Under the pieces are notes generated by a model that did no database searches, was not told the origin of the DNA, and worked only from the letters and a program-made list of their open reading frames with translations. The position numbers were made by a program, and so were the translations under genes. Positions 1 through 8,987 of a stretch of 64,000 bases of DNA are shown in pieces. This stretch comes from Rhodocyclaceae bacterium. Its GTDB lineage: Bacteria > Pseudomonadota > Gammaproteobacteria > Burkholderiales > Rhodocyclaceae. Where the stretch lies: positions 21,605 to 85,604 of the forward strand of contig JAGRGD010000294.1 in the NCBI GenBank assembly GCA_020445665.1. The letters are read 5' to 3'. Numbering within the stretch: the stretch's first letter is position 1; every line of letters begins with the position of its first letter.

Positions 1-1568
1 GCGACCTGGTCGCGCTGATGTCGCACCAGGCCGCCGACAAGGGCCTCGACATGCGCGTCGCCCTCTCCCCCGATCTGCCCGCGCAGGTCGTCGGCGACCC
101 GACCCGGCTGAACCAGGTGCTCGCCAACCTGCTGTCGAATGCGATCAAGTTCACCGAGCAGGGCGTCATCAAGCTCAGCGCCGAGCCCGCCGCGACGCAG
201 GACCAGTCGGTCATGATCGAATTCTGCGTCAGCGACACCGGTATCGGGATCGCCGCCGGCGCCATCGCGCACCTGTTCGTGCCCTTCACCCAGGCCGACA
301 TCAGCACCACGCGGCGCTTCGGCGGCACCGGCCTGGGCCTCAGCATCTGCAAGCAGCTGATCGAGTCGATGGGCGGCAGCATCTCGGTCAGCAGCGAGCC
401 CGGCGTGGGGAGCGACTTCTCCTTCCGGCTGCCGCTGCTCGTCGCCGACGACAGCCACGGCATGGCGGGCGCTGGCGATCCCGCCAGCCCGGGCCATGGC
501 GACGGCCCGAGCCTGACGGGCGTGCGGATCCTGGTGGTGGACGACAGCGACATCAACCGGGATGTCGCCCGCCGCCTGTTGCGCCTCGAGGGCGCCACAG
601 TGGTCCTCGCCGCCCATGGCTCTGATGCGGTCGAAATCCTCGAGCAGAACCCCGAGGCGGTGGACCTGGTGCTGATGGACCTGCAGATGCCGGTCATGGA
701 CGGTTTCGAGGCCACCCGCCGCTTGCGGGCCGACCCCCGCTTCGCGACGCTGCCGATCATCGCGCTGACCGCCGCAGCGCTGCCGAACGAGCGGGAACGG
801 GCCGCGCAGGCCGGCATGGACGAGGTCGTGACCAAGCCCATCGACCCCCTGCGGATGGTTGCCGTGCTGCGCGACCAGCTCGCCCGACACGGGCATCCGG
901 TGCCGGACGCCATCGCATCGGCAAGCCCCGCCCCGCCCGCGGCGGCTTCCGGCGGCTGGCCGCGGATCGCCGGCATCAACGGGCGCGAAGCCCGCGCCCG
1001 GCTGGGTGGCGACACGAACCTGTTGCGAGCCCTGCTGCGGCGGATGTTCAGCGAGTTCGGGGACGCTTGCGAGGGCCGCGGCGACCTGCTGCGGCACGAC
1101 CCGAGCCTGGCCACCCAGCGCCTGCACAAGCTGCGGGGGATCGCCGGCAACCTGGGTGCGGAACACATCGCCCACCTCGCCGGCGAACTGGAGACCGCCC
1201 TGCGGGCTGGCCAGGACGACGACCTCGAGGCGAACGGCGCCCGCCTGTGCGAGGCGCTGCGCACCCTGCGCGAGGCGGCTGCCGGCTTCATCGGCGTGAC
1301 GGCCGAGGCTGACAGCGGCGAAAGCGCGCCCCTCGATCCGGTCCGGCTCACGCAGCTCTACAGCGCCCTCGCGGACAACGACCTGGCCGCGCTGGATCTG
1401 TTCTCGGCGCTCGCCGGAGCCCTCCGGAGCGCGCTGGGCAGCGAGCGCACCGCGCGCCTGCAGGCGGCCGTCGAGGACCTGCGCTTCGGCGATGCCCTGC
1501 GCGAACTCGAGCCCTTCGGGTCCGCCCAGACGCCGCCGGACGAGGGGCGGGAAGGCGGCTCCCTATAA
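1..1568 (+). CDS. Hybrid sensor histidine kinase, 3' part (HATPase-REC-HPt)
   Basis: The gene enters from the left edge; the reading frame is open from base 3. Visible domains in order are a histidine-kinase ATPase domain (N box NQVLANLLSNAIKF, G1 DTGIGI, G2 GGTGLGLSI) over about residues 10-150, a receiver domain over about 175-295 with the phospho-acceptor Asp in VLMDLQMPVMDG and the switch Lys in TKPID, and a histidine phosphotransfer domain near residues 330-420 with LHKLRGIAGNLGA carrying the transfer His. This is the layout of a BarA/ArcB-like phosphorelay kinase; the sensor and dimerisation parts lie outside the window. The output partner cannot be named. It stops 43 bases before the next gene on the same strand. 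The signal sensed is unknown. Confidence 0.9.
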   Translation, partial: DLVALMSHQAADKGLDMRVALSPDLPAQVVGDPTRLNQVLANLLSNAIKFTEQGVIKLSAEPAATQDQSVMIEFCVSDTGIGIAAGAIAHLFVPFTQADISTTRRFGGTGLGLSICKQLIESMGGSISVSSEPGVGSDFSFRLPLLVADDSHGMAGAGDPASPGHGDGPSLTGVRILVVDDSDINRDVARRLLRLEGATVVLAAHGSDAVEILEQNPEAVDLVLMDLQMPVMDGFEATRRLRADPRFATLPIIALTAAALPNERERAAQAGMDEVVTKPIDPLRMVAVLRDQLARHGHPVPDAIASASPAPPAAASGGWPRIAGINGREARARLGGDTNLLRALLRRMFSEFGDACEGRGDLLRHDPSLATQRLHKLRGIAGNLGAEHIAHLAGELETALRAGQDDDLEANGARLCEALRTLREAAAGFIGVTAEADSGESAPLDPVRLTQLYSALADNDLAALDLFSALAGALRSALGSERTARLQAAVEDLRFGDALRELEPFGSAQTPPDEGREGGSL

Positions 1569-1611
1569 TGGGAGCAGCGGCGCCCACCCGGCGCCACCAG
1601 GAGGGTTTTCG

Positions 1612-2343
1612 ATGATCGTCGTCTTCACCGATTTCGGCGCCAACGACATCTACACCGCACAGGTCCAGGGCCGGCTCCACGAGATCGCCCCCCAGCACCC
1701 GGTGATCGTCAGCGCCCTGCACAGCGTGCCCGACTACCAGCCCCGCTCGGCCGCCCACCTGCTGGCCGCCCTGCACGGCCACTTTGCCCGCGATACGGTG
1801 TTTCTCGCCGTGGTGGACCCGGGGGTCGGCACCGAGCGCGGCGCGGTGGTCATGCAGGCCGACGAGCAATGGTTCGTCGGGCCGGACAACGGCCTGCTGT
1901 CGGTCATCGCGGGCCGCGCGCGGCGCGCCGCCTTCTGGCGCATCCGGATTCCCGCCGAAGGTATCTCGGCCTCGTTCCACGGCCGGGACGTGTTCGCCCC
2001 GGTGGCCGGCCAGATCGCCACCGGCATCCTGTGCCCCAGCACCCTCGACAGCCTGCCCGCGCTCGAGGTCCAGCTCGGTCCCGACGACCTCGCCGAGGTG
2101 ATCTTCATCGACCACTTCGGCAACGCCATCACCGGCCTGCGCGCCGATGCCGTGGCGCCGGACAAGGGCATCGACGTGAGCGGCCGCCGCATCCGCCATG
2201 CACGCGTCTTCTCGGAAGTCGCCCAGGGCGAGCCGTGCTGGTACCGCAACAGCATGGGGCTGGTCGAGATCGCCGTGAATTGCGGCCGCGCCGCTGACGA
2301 GCTGGGCCTCGCCGCCGGCCACCCGATTCACCTCATCGACTGA
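1612..2343 (+). CDS. SAM hydrolase (SAM hydroxide adenosyltransferase, DUF62 family)
   Basis: 243 residues starting MIVVFTDFGANDIYTAQ, the normal start of the DUF62/chlorinase-fluorinase fold family. VVDPGVGTERG supplies the Asp and Arg, and FHGRDVFAP the His, of the Asp-Arg-His triad known from characterised SAM hydrolases, so adenosine plus methionine from S-adenosylmethionine is the expected reaction; halogenase activity is not expected for this branch. FVGPDNG and DHFGNAITGL are further family motifs. The ATG at 1612 is preceded by an AGGAGGG ribosome site; an in-frame upstream extension overlaps the previous gene and is unlikely to be used. Only 7 bases separate it from eutB, so it probably belongs to one transcript with the ethanolamine lyase genes, which is an unusual pairing. 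Confidence 0.85.
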   Translation: MIVVFTDFGANDIYTAQVQGRLHEIAPQHPVIVSALHSVPDYQPRSAAHLLAALHGHFARDTVFLAVVDPGVGTERGAVVMQADEQWFVGPDNGLLSVIAGRARRAAFWRIRIPAEGISASFHGRDVFAPVAGQIATGILCPSTLDSLPALEVQLGPDDLAEVIFIDHFGNAITGLRADAVAPDKGIDVSGRRIRHARVFSEVAQGEPCWYRNSMGLVEIAVNCGRAADELGLAAGHPIHLID

Positions 2344-2350
2344 GCGCGGC

Positions 2351-3739
2351 GTGGGCTACCACCACACCGCGGGCCACCGCCGGTATCGCTTCGACGATCT
2401 GCGCACGCTGCTGGCGGCCGCTTCGCCGGCGCGCTCGGGCGATGCCCTCGCCGGCATCGCTGCCGCCAGCGAGGCCGAGCGCATGGCGGCCCGTTTCGCC
2501 CTCGCCGAGGTGCCGTTGTCGCGCTTCCTCGACGAGGCGCTGGTGCCCTACGAGGCCGACGAGATCACCCGCCTGATCGTCGACACCCACGACGCGGCGG
2601 CTTTCGCCGAGATCGCCCACCTGACCGTCGGCGACTTCCGCGAGTGGCTGCTCCGCCACGAGACCGACGGCGAGACGCTGGCCCGCGTGGCGCCGGGCAT
2701 CACGCCGGAGATGGCCGCCGCGGTCAGCAAGCTGATGCGCAACCAGGAGCTGATCCTGGTGGCCGCCCGCCGCCGGGTGGTGACCCGCTTCCGCAACACC
2801 CTCGGCCTGCCCGGGCGGATGGCGGTGCGCCTGCAGCCGAACCACCCCACCGACGACCCCCGCGGTGTCGCCGCGGCGATTCTCGATGGCCTGCTCTACG
2901 GCTGCGGCGATGCGGTGGTCGGCATCAACCCGGCCGGTGACAGCCTGGTCGCGATCACCGACCTGCTGCGCCTCACCGACACCCTGCGCGAGCGCTTCGA
3001 AATCCCGACCCAGACCTGCGTGCTGACCCACGTCACCCACACCCTGCGGGCGATCGAGGCCGGCGCGCCGGTGGACCTGGTGTTCCAGTCGATCGGCGGC
3101 ACCGAGGCCACCAACCGCAGCTTCGGCATCGACCTGGCGCTGCTCGCCGAGGCCCGCGCCGCCGCCCTCTCGCTGGGCCGCGGCACGGTCGGCGACAACC
3201 TGATGTACTTCGAGACCGGCCAGGGCAGCGCCCTCTCGGCCGGCGCCCACCACGGCGTCGACCAGCAGACCGTCGAGGCCCGCGCCTACGCTGTCGCCCG
3301 CCACTTCGCGCCGCTGCTGGTGAATACGGTGGTGGGCTTCATCGGCCCGGAGTATCTCTACGACGGGCGCGAGATCACCCGCGCCGGCCTCGAGGACCAC
3401 TTCTGCGGCAAGCTGCTGGGCCTGCCGATGGGCTGCGACGTGTGCTACACCAACCACGCCGAGGCCGACCAGAACGACATGGACAACCTCCTCGTGCTGC
3501 TGGCCGCGGCCGGGGTGAACTTCGTCATGGGGGTGCCGGGGGCCGACGACATCATGCTCAACTACCAGAGCACCTCGTTCCACGACGCGGCGGCCATGCG
3601 CCAGCTCTTCGGCCTGGGCCGGGCGCCCGAGTTCGAGGACTGGCTGCGGCGGATGGGCATCGCCGACGACGGCGGCCGGCTGCTGCCCGTTGCCGGGCGC
3701 CACCCGCTGCTGGGGCTGGCAGAGGAGCTGAGGCCGTGA
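2351..3739 (+). CDS. eutB: Ethanolamine ammonia-lyase large subunit
   Basis: 462 residues, matching the usual 450-470 for EutB, from start GTG at 2351. The start MGYHHTAGHRRYRF and the segments NPAGDS, ETGQGSALSAGAHHGVDQQT, GFIGPEYLYDG and GLPMGCDVCYTNHAEADQND are characteristic of the catalytic TIM-barrel subunit. With EutC and adenosylcobalamin it converts ethanolamine to acetaldehyde and ammonia in the cytosol. Its stop codon overlaps the GTG start of eutC (GTGA), so the subunits are translationally coupled. No microcompartment shell, reactivase (eutA) or permease gene is present in the visible surroundings, which fits the compact eutBC type that uses ethanolamine as a nitrogen source rather than the carboxysome-like operon. 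Confidence 0.95.
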   Translation: MGYHHTAGHRRYRFDDLRTLLAAASPARSGDALAGIAAASEAERMAARFALAEVPLSRFLDEALVPYEADEITRLIVDTHDAAAFAEIAHLTVGDFREWLLRHETDGETLARVAPGITPEMAAAVSKLMRNQELILVAARRRVVTRFRNTLGLPGRMAVRLQPNHPTDDPRGVAAAILDGLLYGCGDAVVGINPAGDSLVAITDLLRLTDTLRERFEIPTQTCVLTHVTHTLRAIEAGAPVDLVFQSIGGTEATNRSFGIDLALLAEARAAALSLGRGTVGDNLMYFETGQGSALSAGAHHGVDQQTVEARAYAVARHFAPLLVNTVVGFIGPEYLYDGREITRAGLEDHFCGKLLGLPMGCDVCYTNHAEADQNDMDNLLVLLAAAGVNFVMGVPGADDIMLNYQSTSFHDAAAMRQLFGLGRAPEFEDWLRRMGIADDGGRLLPVAGRHPLLGLAEELRP

Positions 3740-4542
3740 GGCGCCCGGTCCCGCCCGACCCCTGGCATCCGCTCCGCGCGCTCACCGCCGCGCGGATCGG
3801 CCTCGGCCGGGCCGGCGACAACCTGCCCACCGACGCCCTGCTGCGCTTCGGCATGGCCCACGCCGAGGCCCGTGACGCGGTCCACTCGCCCCTCGACGCC
3901 GCGGCCCTAGCCGACGCACTGGCCGAGCGGGGCCTGGCGCCGCTGGCGGTGCGCTCCGAGGCGCGGGATCGCGCCCAGTACCTGCGCCGCCCCGACCTCG
4001 GCCGGCGCCTCGCCGAAGACGACCGCGCCGCCCTCGCGGCCCACCCGGCGCGGGGCGCCGACAGCGTGCTGGTGCTCGCCGACGGCCTGTCGGCCGCCGC
4101 CGTGGCGCGCCACGCCCTGCCCCTCCTCGACGCCCTGCTACCGCGCCTGTCCGGCTGGACGCTGGGCCCGCCGGTGATCGCCCTGCAGGCCCGGGTCGCG
4201 CTGGGCGACGAAATCGCAGAGGCCCTCGACGCCCGCCAGGTGGTGATGCTGATCGGCGAGCGACCCGGCCTGTCCTCCCCAGACAGCCTCGGCGCCTACC
4301 TGACCCAGTCACCCCGCCGGGGTCGCACCGACGCCGAGCGAAACTGCCTCTCCAACATCCGGCCGGAAGGTCTGCCGCCGGCGGCGGCCGCATCGCGGCT
4401 CGCCCACCTGATGGTCGGCGCCCGGGCGCTGGGCGCCAGCGGGATCTGCCTCAAGGACGAGTCTGCGTCGCCCGGCAGCCTGCGCGCAGCCGCGCACGAA
4501 GGCGCCTGCAGCACGCAAAATCGTGAAAAGCCACGCAATTAA
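3736..4542 (+). CDS. eutC: Ethanolamine ammonia-lyase small subunit
   Basis: 268 residues beginning at GTG 3736 inside the eutB stop codon; the longer open frame upstream runs inside eutB and is not coding. Family signatures include TAARIGLGRAGDNLPT near the N terminus, FGMAHAEARDAVH, DSVLVLADGLSAAAV, MLIGERPGLSSPDSLGAYL and RNCLSNIRPEGL towards the C terminus. EutC supplies most of the cobalamin contacts in the EutBC complex. The length is slightly shorter than the enteric protein (about 295) because the N-terminal extension is short. It closes the DUF62-eutB-eutC run; an AT-richer 215-base gap follows before the next gene. Confidence 0.95.
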   Translation: MRRPVPPDPWHPLRALTAARIGLGRAGDNLPTDALLRFGMAHAEARDAVHSPLDAAALADALAERGLAPLAVRSEARDRAQYLRRPDLGRRLAEDDRAALAAHPARGADSVLVLADGLSAAAVARHALPLLDALLPRLSGWTLGPPVIALQARVALGDEIAEALDARQVVMLIGERPGLSSPDSLGAYLTQSPRRGRTDAERNCLSNIRPEGLPPAAAASRLAHLMVGARALGASGICLKDESASPGSLRAAAHEGACSTQNREKPRN

Positions 4543-4618
4543 AGTTTTGACGACAAAAACCGACCACATCATCAAGAAATCAATATTCGTCGGAAACCAT
4601 GTCCTACGTCACACCACT

Positions 4619-4642
4619 CTATGTGAGGGTTTGCTTACATAG
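4619..4642. promoter_or_regulatory. Imperfect palindrome, possible operator
   Basis: CTATGTGAG and CTTACATAG form 9-base inverted arms (one mismatch) around the spacer GGTTTG. It lies in the AT-rich gap after eutC, about 115 bases before the start of the EAL regulator gene. A dimeric repressor or activator site is possible; the short spacer makes a terminator less likely because no U run follows. The binding protein is unknown. Confidence 0.35.
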
Positions 4643-4757
4643 ATTCCCCGGTGCCGCTTCGCCCGGCGCAGGCGCCTCGTCCAGGCGCGCCCCATCTGCC
4701 CCCCGCCCGAGCCATGCCCGGCGGCATCGATGAATGAGCCCACCCAGAGACCGCACA

Positions 4758-7034
4758 ATGAACGACAACGCCCTGCGCAATCACGACGAGGATCGTGACG
4801 AGGCACTGGTGTTCGCGCCGGAAGACACCACGCAGCCGATCGAGAATCGCAGGCCGCCGTGGCGCATCCTCGCCGTCGATGACGACGAGGGTTTCCAGAA
4901 CACCACCGCCATGGCCCTGCGCAACATGACCATCCTCGGCCGGCCCCTCGAGGTGGTGCACGCCTTCAGCCTCGCCGAGGCCGCCCGCTGCCTGGCCCAC
5001 GACCGCGACTTCGCGGTGATCCTGGCCGACGTGGTGATGGAGACCGAAGACGCCGGCCTGCGACTGGTCAAGGGGGTGCGCGAGACGCTCGGCCTGTTCG
5101 AACCGCGCATCGTGCTCCTCACCGGCCAGCCCGGCTTCGCGCCGGTGCGCCGGATCATGGAGGAGTACGACCTCAGCGACTACTGTCTCAAGTCGGATCT
5201 GGCCCGCCGCGGGCTCAAGCAGGTCCTCACCGGCGTGATCCGCGGCTACGAGCAGATCCGCCAGCTCGCCGCCGCCCGCAAGGGCCTGCAGCTGATCATC
5301 GAGTCGAGCAGTCGCCTCGCTGCGGCCCGCAGCATCGACGACCTCGCCCGCGGCGCCCTCGTCGAGATCGCGCGGCTGATCGGGGTCGCCGCCGAGGGCA
5401 TCGTCTGCGTCGAGGTGCCGCCCGACCCGGTGGACTGCGACTCGCCGGAAGGCTTTCCCCGCGGCCAGCCCGTCGTCGCCCGCGCCGAGGGCCGCTTCGA
5501 GGCCCTGATCGGCGCTCCGGTGGGCGACCTGCCCGACCCGGCTGTGCGGGGCCTGATCGAGCAGTCCCTGGCCGGCCGGCTGTCGATCCAGACCGGTGAC
5601 GCCCAGGTCGTCTTCCTGCCGCGGGAGGAGGCCCACGCCGACTACGCGATCTATCTGGAGACCGGCCGCACCCTCGACCCGGCTGAACGGGATCTGCTCA
5701 ACGTCTTCGCCACCAACGTCTCGCGGGGCTTCGGCAACGTCGCCCTGATCAGCCGGCTCGACCGGCTGGCCTTCGAGGACAGCCTGCTCCGGATCCCCAA
5801 CATGACCGCCCTGAGGCGCGAGATCGAGCGCCGGCGGCTGGACCGCAACGGCGAGGGCGACGCGCTGCTGCTGTTCGACATCGACCACTTCTCCGGCTAC
5901 TCGGATACCCTCGGCAGCGACTTCGCCGAGCGCCTGCTGACCACGGTCGCGGCGCGCCTGGCCGCGGCATTCCCGCCGCCGAGCCTGGTCGCGCGCGTCA
6001 ACGACGACGTCTTCGGGGTGGTCGGTCCGGCCGAGCAGGTGAGCCTCCGCCGCGCAGGGGACGTCCTCGCGGCGCCGATCGAGCTCGACGGCAGCAGCCA
6101 CCCGGTGACCGCCTGCTACGCGGCCGTGCCCCTCGACACCGACCACGCGGACGCGCCGGCCCTCAAGCGCGCCGCACAGCGCGCCCTGCGCGCAGCCAAG
6201 AGCCGCGGCCAGGGCGTCGGCATGGCCTGGAGCCCGGCCTTCGAGCTGGAGTCGGCGACCCGCTACCGCCTCCACAACCAACTCGCCAGCGCGATCCCGC
6301 GCGACGAGTTCCACCTGGTTTTCCAGCCCCAGGTCGCGCTGGCCTCCGGCCGGATCGTCGGCGCCGAGGCCCTGCTCCGGTGGAACCCGCCGGGCGGGCC
6401 GATACCACCCGACCAGTTCATCCCGGTGGCCGAGAACTCGTCCCACATCCACGCCATCGGCCGCTTCGTGATCGAGCAGGCCTGCCTCGCGATCCGGCGC
6501 TGCGACGCGGCGGGCCTGCCGCCGCTGGAGATCAGCGTCAACGTCTCGGCCCGCCAGTTCGAGGACGACGCCTTCATCGAATGGCTGCACGCGGCCTGCG
6601 CCGCCCGGGGCGTGTCGCCGACCCGGCTCGCCCTCGAGGTGACCGAGACCGCCGCCGTGACGGCCTTCGAGAACGTGGTCGATGCGCTTGGCGCCCACCG
6701 CGCCTGCGGCGGCAAGGTGGCGATCGACGACTTCGGCACCGGCATGGCCTCCCTCAAGTACCTGCACCAGCTGCCCTTCGACTACCTCAAGATCGACCGC
6801 AGCTTCGTCAACGACCTGGAGGATGACCCCCAGGGGCGCAACATCGCCCGGATGGTCATCGACCTGGCCCACGACCTGGGGTGCGAGGTCATCGCCGAGG
6901 GGGTCGAGACGCCGGCGCAGCAGGCGTGGCTGGTCGAACGCGGCTGCCAGCTGGCCCAGGGCTGGCATTTCGGGCGACCGGTGGCGCTGGCGGAGTTCAT
7001 CGACCGGGCGCACGCCGCGATGGCCGGCGCGTGA
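4758..7034 (+). CDS. Response regulator with REC, DUF3369, degenerate GGDEF and EAL domains
   Basis: About 758 residues from ATG 4758 (AGAGA upstream); an in-frame ATG at 4734 would add eight. A receiver-like domain (WRILAVDDDEGF, then LADVVMETEDAG with the Asp) covers roughly residues 35-160, a DUF3369 sensory region follows to about 320, then a GGDEF-fold segment whose signature is NDDVF, so diguanylate cyclase activity is not expected. The C-terminal EAL domain is intact: EALLRW, NVSARQF, EVTETAAV, DDFGTG and KIDRSFV supply the metal and general-base residues, predicting c-di-GMP hydrolysis to pGpG. The stop codon overlaps the start of the following kinase gene, so the kinase is the likely phospho-donor and the pair forms a c-di-GMP lowering switch. 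Confidence 0.88.
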   Translation: MNDNALRNHDEDRDEALVFAPEDTTQPIENRRPPWRILAVDDDEGFQNTTAMALRNMTILGRPLEVVHAFSLAEAARCLAHDRDFAVILADVVMETEDAGLRLVKGVRETLGLFEPRIVLLTGQPGFAPVRRIMEEYDLSDYCLKSDLARRGLKQVLTGVIRGYEQIRQLAAARKGLQLIIESSSRLAAARSIDDLARGALVEIARLIGVAAEGIVCVEVPPDPVDCDSPEGFPRGQPVVARAEGRFEALIGAPVGDLPDPAVRGLIEQSLAGRLSIQTGDAQVVFLPREEAHADYAIYLETGRTLDPAERDLLNVFATNVSRGFGNVALISRLDRLAFEDSLLRIPNMTALRREIERRRLDRNGEGDALLLFDIDHFSGYSDTLGSDFAERLLTTVAARLAAAFPPPSLVARVNDDVFGVVGPAEQVSLRRAGDVLAAPIELDGSSHPVTACYAAVPLDTDHADAPALKRAAQRALRAAKSRGQGVGMAWSPAFELESATRYRLHNQLASAIPRDEFHLVFQPQVALASGRIVGAEALLRWNPPGGPIPPDQFIPVAENSSHIHAIGRFVIEQACLAIRRCDAAGLPPLEISVNVSARQFEDDAFIEWLHAACAARGVSPTRLALEVTETAAVTAFENVVDALGAHRACGGKVAIDDFGTGMASLKYLHQLPFDYLKIDRSFVNDLEDDPQGRNIARMVIDLAHDLGCEVIAEGVETPAQQAWLVERGCQLAQGWHFGRPVALAEFIDRAHAAMAGA

Positions 7035-8932
7035 AGGCGGACGTCAGCGGCCGTCGCCCGGCCCCGTCCGGCCTCGCCGTCCGGACCTTCGGCCGCACCC
7101 TGCTGCTCTACCTGCTGCCCTGGTGGATCGCGCTGCCGCTGCTGGCGGCGATCGTTCACCACTTCCAGAGCGAGGCCGAGCTGGCCCGCTACGAATTGCG
7201 GGAATTCGAGCTGCTCGACACCCACGGCGGCGCGCTGATCGAGGCCATGACGCGCCTCAACAACGACATCCGGCTGATGGCCAACGTCGCGGCCAGCGCG
7301 GCCCGTCGCTACCCGCCCGGAGCGGCGCGGCGCGACGCCCTGGCCACCACCTTCGACGACTTCCTGCGCGCTCACCCGCACTACGCCCAGGCGCGGCTAC
7401 TGGATCCGGACTGCCGCGAGACGGTGCGGGTGGACCGCCGCTCGGGCACCGTGGGGCGCATCGCCGATGCGGCCCTGCAGGACAAGTCCCGGCGCGACTA
7501 CTGCGAACGGCCTCTGGCGATGCGGCCGGGCCAGCAATACCTGTCGCCCCTCAACGCCAACATCGAGAACGGCCGCGTCGTCCTTCCCCTCGAGCCGACC
7601 ATGCGCGCTGCCGCCGGCGTCTGGCTCACCCCCGCCACCCCGCTGGGTGTGGTGGTGCTCAACTTCGACGCCAGCGACATGCTGGCGGGCTTCGTCTCGT
7701 CCTCGAACTCCCGCCTCGCGCTCCTGAACCAGGAAGGCTACTGGCTGCGCTCGGCCACACAGGCGGACGAGTTCGGTTTCGTCGGCCCCGATCCCGAGCG
7801 ACGCTTCTCGGTCCGCCACCCGGCGGTGTGGCGTGCCATCCAGGACGCGCGCGGGAACCGCGGCAGCCTCGCCCAGGCGGACGGCCTATGGACCTACCGG
7901 CGCATCACCACCACCACCACCGAGCGGGTCGTCGACCCGCCGGTCTGGTACGCGGTCAGCCAGATCCCGCAGGCGCGTATCGACGAAGCGCACAGCGCCA
8001 GCGAATACCGGGTGGCGGGCCTCACGGCCCTCGGGCTGGCGGCTGCCTCGCTGCTGGCCCTGGCGCTCGCCCGCAGTCACGTGGCCAGCACCATCACCGC
8101 CGCCTCGCTGGCGCGCAGCAACGGAGAGCTCAAGACCGCGGTGGACGAGCTCAACGCCTCCCGCGACGAGCTGGTGCGTCAGGAGAAGCTCTCCTCCCTG
8201 GGCCTGCTGGTGGCCGGCGTGTCCCACGAGATGAATACCCCGCTCGGTGCCGCCACGCTGGCGGCCACGGCCCTGCAGGAGCAGCTGCGGCAACTGCAGT
8301 CGGCCTACGCGCGGGGCATCCGCCGCTCCGACCTGGAGCGCTTCGCGGACGACCAGGGCCAGGGCCTGCAGCTGCTGCACGCCAACCTTGAGCGGGCCAA
8401 CGCGCTCAGCCGCCAGTTCAAGCAGGTGGCCGCCGACCGGGCCAACGCCAGCCGCCACACCTTCTCGCTGAAGACACTGGTGGACGATGTGCTGGCCCTG
8501 TCCAACAACACCCTGAAGCGCGCCCTCGACCGGGTCGAGATCGAGGTGCCCGAGGCGTTGCAACTCGACTCCTACCCCGGCCCTCTTGGCCAGGTGGTCC
8601 AGAATCTGGTGCTCAACGCCGCCCATCACGCCTTCACGCCGCACCAGTCAGGCGCCCTGTGGATCCGGGCCGAGGTGCGGGACGACTGGCTACGGCTCGA
8701 GGTCGAAGACAACGGCTGTGGCGTGCCCGAGGAGAACCGGGCGAAGATCTGGGATCCGTTCTTCACCACCCGCCGCGGCGAGGGCGGCACCGGCCTCGGC
8801 CTGCACATCTGCCACCAGCTGGTCACCGCCGTGCTCGGCGGCAGCATCCGCGCCGAGGCCGGCGCCGACGGCAAGGGCACCCGGGTGGTGGTGGAGATTC
8901 CGCTCGTTGCGCCCGACGAGCCGCCAGGCTGA
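7031..8932 (+). CDS. Membrane sensor histidine kinase
   Basis: 633 residues from GTG 7031, which overlaps the TGA of the preceding regulator. One membrane segment lies near residues 25-48 (LLLYLLPWWIALPLLAAIV) and another near 325-350, bracketing a periplasmic sensor domain of about 270 residues. A coiled segment leads to the phospho-accepting His at about residue 399 in SHEMNTPLG, a HisKA variant common in CHASE-type kinases. The ATPase domain shows N box VVQNLVLNAAHHA, EDNGCGVPEE and GGTGLGLHI. No receiver domain is fused, so it probably phosphorylates the REC-EAL protein encoded just upstream. The ligand of the periplasmic domain is unknown. Confidence 0.88.
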   Translation: MKADVSGRRPAPSGLAVRTFGRTLLLYLLPWWIALPLLAAIVHHFQSEAELARYELREFELLDTHGGALIEAMTRLNNDIRLMANVAASAARRYPPGAARRDALATTFDDFLRAHPHYAQARLLDPDCRETVRVDRRSGTVGRIADAALQDKSRRDYCERPLAMRPGQQYLSPLNANIENGRVVLPLEPTMRAAAGVWLTPATPLGVVVLNFDASDMLAGFVSSSNSRLALLNQEGYWLRSATQADEFGFVGPDPERRFSVRHPAVWRAIQDARGNRGSLAQADGLWTYRRITTTTTERVVDPPVWYAVSQIPQARIDEAHSASEYRVAGLTALGLAAASLLALALARSHVASTITAASLARSNGELKTAVDELNASRDELVRQEKLSSLGLLVAGVSHEMNTPLGAATLAATALQEQLRQLQSAYARGIRRSDLERFADDQGQGLQLLHANLERANALSRQFKQVAADRANASRHTFSLKTLVDDVLALSNNTLKRALDRVEIEVPEALQLDSYPGPLGQVVQNLVLNAAHHAFTPHQSGALWIRAEVRDDWLRLEVEDNGCGVPEENRAKIWDPFFTTRRGEGGTGLGLHICHQLVTAVLGGSIRAEAGADGKGTRVVVEIPLVAPDEPPG

Positions 8933-8987
8933 TCACACCAGCCGCGTCGCGAGCGTGCCGGAGCCGGCGCCTCCGCGCCGCGGGTGC

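Noticed and set aside
1348-2331. Long minus-strand open frame opposite the kinase end and SAM hydrolase gene
   Set aside because: It is a high-GC shadow of strongly supported plus-strand genes, with Arg/Gly/Ala-rich translation and no domain or ribosome site.
4635-7013. Minus-strand open frame of almost 800 codons opposite the EAL regulator
   Set aside because: It mirrors the codon structure of a clearly domain-supported gene; the translation is rich in Asp, Val, Gly and His with no recognisable motifs.
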